A stretch of DNA of 64,000 nucleotides from Asticcacaulis biprosthecium C19 (GTDB lineage Bacteria > Pseudomonadota > Alphaproteobacteria > Caulobacterales > Caulobacteraceae), in assembly GCF_000204015.1 (NCBI RefSeq), contig NZ_GL883077.1:231657-295656 (forward strand), written 5' to 3'. Under the pieces are notes generated by a model. The model searched no databases and was not told the DNA's origin. It saw only the letters and a program-made list of their open reading frames with translations. The stretch's first letter is position 1; each line of letters starts with the position of its first letter. Both the position numbers and the translations under genes were made by a program. Below are positions 48,730 through 55,663 of this stretch, in pieces.

Positions 48730-49781
48730 GATGCGGACGACGACATGGCAGGCAATTTGGGATCGGCCGGGGCCTGTTTAAAGGTCTGGGCGTCATGGTC
48801 CACCTTTTCCTTTTCGACCGCCGCGTAATCATCCTGGGCCTTCTTGATGGCCTCGGCGTCACCCGACTGCTGCGCTACCATCAACTTGCTGGCGGCTTCC
48901 ATCAGGCGCACCGGAATGAAGTGGCTGTTGTCGCCGGGAATGAAGCCCCCCAGGACCAGAGGTTTGAGAACATTGAGCTGGCGTTCGCCTTCAGCGCCCG
49001 GCGCCCGGCCATAGGACAGGAAAAACGAACGCAGCTTCTCCTTGATCACCGGATCCAGATCCTTGCGGTAGATGATCACGTCGTTGGGGAGGGCCTCGGG
49101 CGACTGCCAGATCACCTTGACCTTCTTGCGCAATTCGGGATCGCGGCTTTCCAGGTCGACCAGGGCCGTGGTGTTATTGGTCGCTGCATCCAGCACGCCA
49201 TTGGCGACGGCCTGGATGTTCTGACCATGGCCCGATTGCAGCACGGTCTTGAAACAGGTCTTGGGTTCGACCTTCTTCGGCAGAAACAGGTAATAAAGCG
49301 GCGCCTGGGTGCCCGAGGTCGACTTGGCGTCGCCCATACCGAAATTCAGGCTCTTGTCGCACTTCAACACGTCGTCAATGGTCAGCTTCGAATCGGCCTT
49401 GACGATGATGATCGAGTAATAACCCGCAAACCCTTCGGGATAGGTGGTCTCAGCAAACACCTCGCCGTCAGCCAGGCGGATGGCGTCCAGGCCCGGCACG
49501 TTGGAGAACCAACCCGCCTGCACCTTCTTGAAGCGCATGGCCTCGATCAGGGCGGTGTAGTCCGGCGCGAAATAGGGATTGATCTCCAGACCGGTCTGCT
49601 TGCGCATATCGTCGAAGAACGGCATCCACAGATCGTTCAGGGTCTGCGACTTTTCGACCGACAGAACCGAAAAATTGACGACCTGTTTGCCGCCGGCAGA
49701 GGGCTTGTCGCAGCCCACCAAAGTGGCGCCGGCAGCTCCGAACAGGCCCGTCAGAACGAATTGGCGCGTAAATTGGGTCAT
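48726..49781 (-). CDS. phnD: Phosphonate-type ABC transporter substrate-binding lipoprotein
   Basis: This 351-residue binding protein has a lipobox LVGC24 after a short signal. The body carries NFSVLSVEKSQTLNDLWMPF, ALIEAMRFKKVQAGWFSNVP and NFGMGDAKSTSGTQAPLYY, the last matching the PhnD substrate loop (D-x-x-S-T-S-G). The C-terminal 40 residues are Lys/Asp-rich and may be disordered. It is coupled to phnC by a 4-base overlap. Lipid anchoring of PhnD is less usual in Proteobacteria than a plain signal peptide. Confidence 0.92.
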   Translation of the reverse strand: MTQFTRQFVLTGLFGAAGATLVGCDKPSAGGKQVVNFSVLSVEKSQTLNDLWMPFFDDMRKQTGLEINPYFAPDYTALIEAMRFKKVQAGWFSNVPGLDAIRLADGEVFAETTYPEGFAGYYSIIIVKADSKLTIDDVLKCDKSLNFGMGDAKSTSGTQAPLYYLFLPKKVEPKTCFKTVLQSGHGQNIQAVANGVLDAATNNTTALVDLESRDPELRKKVKVIWQSPEALPNDVIIYRKDLDPVIKEKLRSFFLSYGRAPGAEGERQLNVLKPLVLGGFIPGDNSHFIPVRLMEAASKLMVAQQSGDAEAIKKAQDDYAAVEKEKVDHDAQTFKQAPADPKLPAMSSSAS

Positions 49782-50599
49782 GCCTTGGCCTCTCCCCAGA
49801 AGGCGTCCTCGAATTCGGCGCCGTAAATGTTTTTCAAAGTTTCGTCGTCCAGGCCCGATGCGGGCCCGTCATAAACGACCTTGCCCTCTTTAAGCGCCAG
49901 GATGCGGTCGCAGTAGAGCTTGGCGTAGTCGACCTGGTGCAGGGTGACGATGACGCCGACACCGTCTGCTTCATTGAGATTGACCAGGAGCTTCATCACC
50001 TTGCGCGCGGTGACGGGGTCCAGGGACGCAACAGGCTCATCAGCCAGGACGATCTGTGCCCCCTGAACGATAGCACGGGCAATGGCACCCCGCTGTTGCT
50101 GGCCGCCTGAGAGCGTATTCGCGCGCTGGCCGGCGAACTGCGCCACCCCGACATGGTCCAGGGCGCGCATGACGGCCTGCTTTTCGTCCGCCGTCCACAT
50201 CCCCAGAAAGCCACGCAGGCCCGACACCTTGCCCAGGAACCCCAGCGCGGCATTGGTGAACAGCGACAGGCGGCCGACCAGATTAAACTGCTGGGCGATC
50301 ATGCCCATGCGCGAACGGGTGGCGCGGACATCGGAAGCCAGCGAACCATTCTTCTGCACCACACGGCCCATGACCGAAACGGCGCCCTTGCCTTTGTCGA
50401 TGGTATGCAGGCCGGAAATCGAGCGCAAAAGCGTCGACTTGCCCGAACCCGACGGCCCGATCAGCGCCACGCGCTCTGGCTTCGTCATCACGAAGGAGAC
50501 ATTGTCGAGGGCTTTGAAAGTCGTGTTACCACCCGCGGCGGCCGCCTTGCGGGTGAAGGTCTTGCTGACCGATGTCACTTCGACGAGAGGCGCCGTCAT
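49778..50599 (-). CDS. phnC: Phosphonate-type ABC transporter ATP-binding protein
   Basis: This 273-residue ATPase starts at ATG 50599; two codons earlier is a GTG. Walker A is LIGPSGSGKSTLLRSI, the signature is NTLSGGQQQRGAIARAI, and Walker B is GAQIVLADEPVASLDPVTAR. It is first in the phnCDE operon. A sequence resembling one half of a Pho box (CAGTCAT, 50665-50671, reverse ATGACTG) lies 66 bases upstream; only the half-site is convincing, so phosphate control is tentative. Confidence 0.94.
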   Translation of the reverse strand: MTAPLVEVTSVSKTFTRKAAAAGGNTTFKALDNVSFVMTKPERVALIGPSGSGKSTLLRSISGLHTIDKGKGAVSVMGRVVQKNGSLASDVRATRSRMGMIAQQFNLVGRLSLFTNAALGFLGKVSGLRGFLGMWTADEKQAVMRALDHVGVAQFAGQRANTLSGGQQQRGAIARAIVQGAQIVLADEPVASLDPVTARKVMKLLVNLNEADGVGVIVTLHQVDYAKLYCDRILALKEGKVVYDGPASGLDDETLKNIYGAEFEDAFWGEAKA

Positions 50600-50911
50600 C
50601 CACACTACCCTTGGCCGTTGTTGGCGGCACGCACACCACTAATCCGCATACACGGACCTTGTAACAGTCATATTAACGATTTGGCCGCAGGGCAATGGGG
50701 GAAGCGCTGCACACGGCAATTTTGTTGCGATGCAAATCACCAGACAGCACGGAAAATAGGGAACATGGCGTCCATCCGTGGAAATTTGACTTTTGATGAT
50801 GCCTCATGCTTTTCAGGAAAGTGCCCGTTTCTGGCAGTTTTGGGCAAGAGGCTTGGTCTCGCTAATCTTCCTGCAATTCGCGACGGATGCCGTCCATCCC
50901 ATGAGGCAAGC
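50600..50911. other. Intergenic region between phnC and the GH43 gene
   Basis: This 312-base gap separates two divergent genes. Apart from the weak Pho-like half-site at 50665-50671, I see no repeat, RNA or ORF with support. Both promoters should lie here. Confidence 0.5.
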
Positions 50912-51949
50912 ATGCGCAGACTCCTGATTCCCCTGATGCTCGCACTGTCCGCCACCGCGGCGCATGCCGGTAACCCCATCGTGCCGGGGTGGTACGCCGA
51001 TCCCGAGATCCGCATCTTTGAGGGCAGGTACTGGATCTATCCGACCTATTCCAACCACTTTGGCGCGTCGGATGTGTCGAACGGTTTCACCGCCGGCCAG
51101 GCGTGGCAGCGCAACCAGCCCGGCATCTGGTCGCCCTTCCTAGCGCAGACCTTCCTCAACGTCTTTTCGTCGGACGACCTGGTGCATTGGAACAAGCATT
51201 CGCACGCTCTGGACATCAAGGACGTGGCGTGGGCGGCCTATGCCGTCTGGGCACCGTCGGCGATTGCGCACAATGGCAAGTATTATCTCTTCTTCGGCGC
51301 CAACGATATCAAGACCAACAACCAACTGGGCGGGATCGGTGTTGCCGTATCTGACCGCCCGGAAGGCCCCTTCAGGGACGCTTTGGGCCGGCCACTGATC
51401 GGCCAGATCCATAACGGCGCCCAGCCGATCGACCAGATGGTCTTTCGCGACGACGACGGCCAGTTTTACTTGTATTACGGCGGCTGGAAACACTGCAACG
51501 TGGTCAAGCTGGCCGATGACCTGCTCAGCGTCGTGCCCTTTCCCGACGGAGAGCTTTACAAGGAGATCACGCCCGACCCGGCCTATGTCGAGGGCTCCTT
51601 CATGGTCAAGCGCAAGGGCGTCTACTACCTGACGTGGTCGGAAGGCGACTGGACCGGGCCGGACTACAGGGTTGCCTATGCCATGAGTGCGTCACCGTTC
51701 GGACCGTTCAAGCGCGTCGGCACCATCCTGGAGCAGGATACGCACATCGCAAAAGGCGCGGGCCATCACTCGGTCGTCAATATTCCGGGTACGGACGATT
51801 GGTATATTGCCTGTCACCGCCGGCCGCTGGGTAAGGACGACGGCAATGATCGCGAACTGGCAATCGAGCATCTCTATTTTAACGACGACGGCACGATCAA
51901 GCCGGTTGTGATGACGAATGAAGGGGTTGCGGCGCGGCCGTTGAAGTAA
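50912..51949 (+). CDS. Secreted GH43-family glycosidase
   Basis: This 345-residue protein is counted from MRRLLIPLMLALSA with a signal peptide ending AHAG. The five-bladed beta-propeller of GH43 begins PGWYADPEIRIFEGRYWIY, where the Asp of ADPE is the expected base; YAVWAPSAIAHNGKYYLFF supplies the second Asp-region strand, and YVEGSFMVKRKGVYYLTWS carries the acid Glu in VEGS. GH43 enzymes cleave arabinose- or xylose-containing polysaccharides. It stands alone, without a receptor beside it. Confidence 0.9.
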   Translation: MRRLLIPLMLALSATAAHAGNPIVPGWYADPEIRIFEGRYWIYPTYSNHFGASDVSNGFTAGQAWQRNQPGIWSPFLAQTFLNVFSSDDLVHWNKHSHALDIKDVAWAAYAVWAPSAIAHNGKYYLFFGANDIKTNNQLGGIGVAVSDRPEGPFRDALGRPLIGQIHNGAQPIDQMVFRDDDGQFYLYYGGWKHCNVVKLADDLLSVVPFPDGELYKEITPDPAYVEGSFMVKRKGVYYLTWSEGDWTGPDYRVAYAMSASPFGPFKRVGTILEQDTHIAKGAGHHSVVNIPGTDDWYIACHRRPLGKDDGNDRELAIEHLYFNDDGTIKPVVMTNEGVAARPLK

Positions 51950-51960
51950 GCAAGAAAGAT

Positions 51961-52010
51961 ACCCCTCCACCGCTTCGCGGTTCCCCTCCCCACTTCGTGG
52001 AGAGGAGGGC
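51961..52010. repeat. Solo REP-like palindrome, homologous to DUF559 cassette ends
   Basis: It reads CCCCTCCACCGCTTCGCGGT then TCCCCTCCCC and a CTTCG hairpin, matching 20406-20461 through the ACCGCttcGCGGT hairpin and the CCCCTCCCC block. It lies 11 bases after the GH43 stop and no nuclease gene is attached. The rest of the 254-base gap before the decarboxylase gene has no gene. Confidence 0.7.
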
Positions 52011-52203
52011 GCTTGGAACTTCTATAGGCGATAACCGGGAAAAAGCGTAAAATCGTGATCGCAGCGGTCACAAAAAATCCCAAATAAGTCTTTACATACG
52101 GGCCTATATCACTATGTTCCCCGTTCTTCCGGCGGACCCCTAGAGTTCATTGTAACGCTGCTAACGCCGGTCTGGGTTTCAACACGAAAATCGGGGAACC
52201 GAA

Positions 52204-53475
52204 GTGGATCACATCACTTCCGCCCTGGACCTGGTCCGCAAGCAGCCACCGGAACGACCCGTCGCCCTCGTGCGCCGTCGTCCCGTTACAACTGCCGCGC
52301 ATTGGTTCCAGCAAAATTTCAAAGGCGACGTCTTTTACGCCGTCAAAGCCAATCCGTCACCCTGGGTCCTGGAAACCCTTTGGGCGGCCGGTGTGCGCTC
52401 CTTCGATGTCGCCTCGCTGAATGAGGTCGAGCTGGTCCGTTCGACCCTGCCGACCGCGCGCCTGGCCTTCATGCACCCGGTCAAGAGCCGCGTCTCGATC
52501 GCCCAGGCCTATTTCGATTTCGGTGTCCGCACGTTCAGCCTGGATACCCACGAGGAACTGCGCAAGATCCTCGACGCCACCGGCGGTGCCCGTGACCTCA
52601 ACCTGATCGTCCGCCTGGCCACATCGGGCGAAGGCTCCAATCTGCCGCTGACCAACAAGTTCGGCGTTCAGGCCCACGACGCCCCGTCCCTGTTGATGGC
52701 GGCACGCCAGGCCACCCAGGATCTGATGGGCGTCAGCTTCCATGTCGGCTCGCAATGCATGCGTCCGACCGCCTATGCCGCCGCCATGGCCGCCGCCTCG
52801 CGCGCCCTGGTCCGCGCCGGCGTCTTCGCCGACGTCGTCGATGTCGGTGGCGGCTTCCCGTCGGTCTATCCCGGCATGGTGCCCCCGGCCCTGTCGGAAT
52901 ATATGGACGTCATCAACCGCGCCTTTGACGAGATGAAGGTGCACGAAGAAACCCAACTGTGGGCCGAACCCGGCCGCGCTCTGGTCGCCGAGTCGACCTC
53001 GGTGCTGACCAAGGTCGAACTGCGCAAGGGCGATGCGCTGTATCTGAACGACGGTTCGTACGGAAATCTGTTCGACGCCACCCATGCGAAATGGCCCTTC
53101 CCAGTGCGCCTGCATCGTCAGGATGAGGCCGAGACCGATACGTTGAAGCCGTTCCGCTTCTACGGCCCGACCTGTGATTCCATCGACTCCATGCCGGGGC
53201 CGTTCTGGCTGCCGGACGACGTCAACGAAGGCGACTATGTCGAAATCGGCATGCTGGGCGCCTATGGCGTCACCATGGGCACGCGCTTCAACGGCTATGG
53301 CGAAACGGACACCGTGTTTCTCGACGATGCGCCGATGGCGTCGCTGTTCGGCCTGGGGCCGCGCAGCGTCAACTACCCGCGCCCCTTCGACGCCGTCGAG
53401 GAAAACAAGGTGGTGCGCCTGAACCGTCCCAAGGGCGGCAAGCGCGGCAAGAAGCGGGTCAAGGCGAAGGCCTAA
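52204..53475 (+). CDS. Ornithine/lysine-type PLP decarboxylase (fold type III)
   Basis: This 423-residue enzyme starts at GTG. The PLP Lys is K48 in DVFYAVKANPSPWVLETLW; other marks are FHVGSQC (about 179), VVDVGGGFPS (the PLP phosphate loop), LWAEPGRALVAES and FYGPTCDSIDSM with the C-terminal catalytic Cys-Asp. The shape matches alphaproteobacterial ornithine decarboxylases that make putrescine, often also using lysine. The basic tail (GGKRGKKRVKAKA) is extra. A terminator follows. Confidence 0.92.
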   Translation: MDHITSALDLVRKQPPERPVALVRRRPVTTAAHWFQQNFKGDVFYAVKANPSPWVLETLWAAGVRSFDVASLNEVELVRSTLPTARLAFMHPVKSRVSIAQAYFDFGVRTFSLDTHEELRKILDATGGARDLNLIVRLATSGEGSNLPLTNKFGVQAHDAPSLLMAARQATQDLMGVSFHVGSQCMRPTAYAAAMAAASRALVRAGVFADVVDVGGGFPSVYPGMVPPALSEYMDVINRAFDEMKVHEETQLWAEPGRALVAESTSVLTKVELRKGDALYLNDGSYGNLFDATHAKWPFPVRLHRQDEAETDTLKPFRFYGPTCDSIDSMPGPFWLPDDVNEGDYVEIGMLGAYGVTMGTRFNGYGETDTVFLDDAPMASLFGLGPRSVNYPRPFDAVEENKVVRLNRPKGGKRGKKRVKAKA

Positions 53476-53505
53476 CCTCGAAGGGCTTTGACCATAATCG
53501 ACACG

Positions 53506-53540
53506 AACAGGCACGGACTTCGGGACGCGCCTGTTTTTTT
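53506..53540 (+). terminator. Rho-independent terminator after the decarboxylase
   Basis: AACAGGC (53506-53512) pairs with GCCTGTT (53529-53535), with an inner hairpin in the loop, followed by a run of T to 53540. It lies 31 bases after the decarboxylase stop. Confidence 0.85.
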
Positions 53541-53638
53541 GTCTCACGGCCTTGTGTAGCCATGCCGTCGGTTGCTGACTGTTTCTGACCGCCCCGCCGG
53601 CCTAAGACAGGGCTCCACCCAACCAAGGAGACTGTGCC

Positions 53639-53987
53639 ATGACCTATATCGACGGCTTTCTGATCCCGATCCCCACCGCCAACAAGGACGTCTACAAGGC
53701 TGGCTCAAAGGTCTACAACGAACTCGCCAAGGCCCATGGCGCCTTGCGCGTCGTGGAATGCTGGGGTGACGACGTGCCCGACGGCAAGGTCACGTCCTTT
53801 CCCATGGCGGTAAAACTGGAGCCCGGTGAAACCGTGCTGTTTTCCTGGGTCGAATGGCCCGACAAGGCCACCCGCGACGCCGGCAACAAAAAAAATGATG
53901 GAAGACCCCGCCATGGCCAGCATGGACATGCCATTTGACGGCAAGCGCCTGATCATGGGCGGCTTTGAGGTTCTGGCCGAGTACTAA
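53639..53987 (+). pseudogene. DUF1428-family gene with a one-base frameshift in an A8 run
   Basis: The first 83 codons (MTYIDGFLIPIPTANKD... FSWVEWPDKATRDAGNKK) match the DUF1428 family. At 53888-53895 a run of eight A shifts the frame, and translation stops at 53936. With seven A the frame continues KKMMEDPAMASMDMPFDGKR to a TAA at 53985-53987, giving the normal length of about 115 residues and the family C-terminus. It may be a real mutation, a sequencing error, or slippage-controlled expression. RBS AAGGAG is intact. Function of the family is unknown. Confidence 0.85.
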
Positions 53988-55489
53988 ACCACTGCCGGGC
54001 AGTTTTGCTTCACGAAGGCGGCATGATCCGGCATGCCGCTGACCGTCCGGTCCAGGATGATCCGCAGGTTCGTCATGAACTCGCTCAGGTCATCCTCGCC
54101 GATCGCGCCGGTCAGCGGCGCCGAAGCGCCCGGCATCACGCCCTGGCCGATCAGCACCTGGGCCCAGTTGGTTTCCTTGAACAGGTCCTCGTCCTCGATC
54201 AGCAGCCGGCCGTGCTGGCGGAAATACTCGATCTTGTGCGCCAGGGTGTCCGGAATCTCCATAGTCCGACAATAGTCCCAGAACGGCGTGTCGTTGCGCG
54301 TCGTCGACTTGTAATGCAGCACCAGGAAGTCGCGGATCAGCTCATACTCATGCGCCGTCTGGCGGTTGTATTCGGCGATTTCCAACGGATTGAACCGCCG
54401 GTCCGGGAACAACCGCAAAAACCGCGTCATGCCCGATTGCACTAGATGGATGCTGGTGGATTCCAGCGGCTCCATAAAGCCCGATGCCAGCCCTAAGGAC
54501 AGGCAGTTCTTGACCCAGGACTGTTTGCGCCGGCCGGTGACGAACTTCAAAACCCGTGGTTCGGCCAGGGCGTCGCCGGTGACATGGTCCAGCAGGGTTT
54601 TCGTGGCATCGTCGTCGCTCAGATACTGACTGCAAAAGACGTGGCCGTTGCCGACGCGGTGTTGCAGCGGGATCCGCCACTGCCAGCCGCAACCATGGGC
54701 GCGCGCCTGGGTATAGGGTTTCAGCGGCCCGACCGAGGTCGTCGGCATCGCCACCGCGCGATCGCACGGCAACCAATGCTGCCAGTTGACATATCCAGCT
54801 TTGAGCGCGTCCTCGATCAGCACACCGCGAAAGCCCGAGCAGTCAATGAACATCTCGCCCTCGACGACCTGGCCGCTTTCCAGGGTCAGCGACTCGATAA
54901 AGCCGTCCTCGGAACGCAGATTGACGCCCGAGACCTTGCCTTCGATCCGTTTGACGCCGGAATTCTCGCAACCCATACGCAGGAACTGCGCCATCAGGCC
55001 GGCGTCGAACTGGAAAGCATAGTCGATGCCCTCCATGGAGGTGTTGGGCACCTGTTTGAGGCGGGCAAAGCGGTTTTGCCGCGCCGCCAGGGTGTTGAGG
55101 GAATAGTCCCACAGATTGATGTCGTGACCACGCAGCTTTTGCACCAGCCAGTACTGGTAGAAGGGCAGGATGCCCAGGGCCTGACCGGGCGCCCCGAAGG
55201 CATGCATGTAGCTCTGGCCTTTTTCGTACCAGTCGATGAATTCGATGCCCAGCTTGAAGGTCCCCTGGACCCGCGACAGGAACTGGTTCTCGTCGATGCC
55301 GAGATACATCAAAAGCTTGGTGAGCGGCGGTATGGTGGCTTCACCGACCCCGACCGTGCCGATGTCGTCGGATTCGACGACCGTGAGATTAATCGACCGG
55401 CCCCACGTCTTGGCCAGCATGGCCGCGCTCAGCCAGCCGGCGGTGCCGCCACCCAGAACGACGACGTTTTTGATCAGATGTTCGCTCAT
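53984..55489 (-). CDS. Tryptophan-halogenase-family flavoprotein
   Basis: This 501-residue protein is counted from MSEHLIKNVVVLGG. It has the FAD motif GGGTAGWLSAAML (GxGxxG), the GTVGVGEATIPPL segment and the WQWRIPLQH version of WxWxIP, both hallmarks of flavin-dependent halogenases. In Caulobacterales, paralogues of this family lie beside TonB receptors of carbohydrate loci, as here, and their true reaction is unsettled. The stop TAG overlaps the restored stop of the convergent DUF1428 gene by 2 bases. Confidence 0.9.
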   Translation of the reverse strand: MSEHLIKNVVVLGGGTAGWLSAAMLAKTWGRSINLTVVESDDIGTVGVGEATIPPLTKLLMYLGIDENQFLSRVQGTFKLGIEFIDWYEKGQSYMHAFGAPGQALGILPFYQYWLVQKLRGHDINLWDYSLNTLAARQNRFARLKQVPNTSMEGIDYAFQFDAGLMAQFLRMGCENSGVKRIEGKVSGVNLRSEDGFIESLTLESGQVVEGEMFIDCSGFRGVLIEDALKAGYVNWQHWLPCDRAVAMPTTSVGPLKPYTQARAHGCGWQWRIPLQHRVGNGHVFCSQYLSDDDATKTLLDHVTGDALAEPRVLKFVTGRRKQSWVKNCLSLGLASGFMEPLESTSIHLVQSGMTRFLRLFPDRRFNPLEIAEYNRQTAHEYELIRDFLVLHYKSTTRNDTPFWDYCRTMEIPDTLAHKIEYFRQHGRLLIEDEDLFKETNWAQVLIGQGVMPGASAPLTGAIGEDDLSEFMTNLRIILDRTVSGMPDHAAFVKQNCPAVV

Positions 55490-55607
55490 AAGACAGCCTG
55501 GAGCCTCATGCCAAAGGTGGAGGTTCACTTTCCACGCGGCATCTTAAAAAGCCAGCGCAACCGTAAACGTCTGTCGATGAATACGATTACCTGGCGAATT
55601 CCGCACA

Positions 55608-55641
55608 GAAAAACACCTGCCGGTCGCGAAACCGGCAGGTG
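55608..55641 (-). terminator. Rho-independent terminator after the TonB receptor
   Basis: CACCTGCCGGT (55614-55624) pairs perfectly with ACCGGCAGGTG (55631-55641), and the minus-strand transcript continues UUUUU. It lies between the TonB receptor and the halogenase gene, so the halogenase is either separately transcribed or made by read-through. Confidence 0.85.
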
Positions 55642-55663
55642 TCGTTTTCGACGACAGATCGGC

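Noticed and set aside
51950-52203. speF-type leader RNA upstream of the ornithine-type decarboxylase
   Set aside because: Alphaproteobacterial speF genes can carry a long structured leader, but this gap is short, partly occupied by a REP-like palindrome, and I could not recognise the conserved elements.
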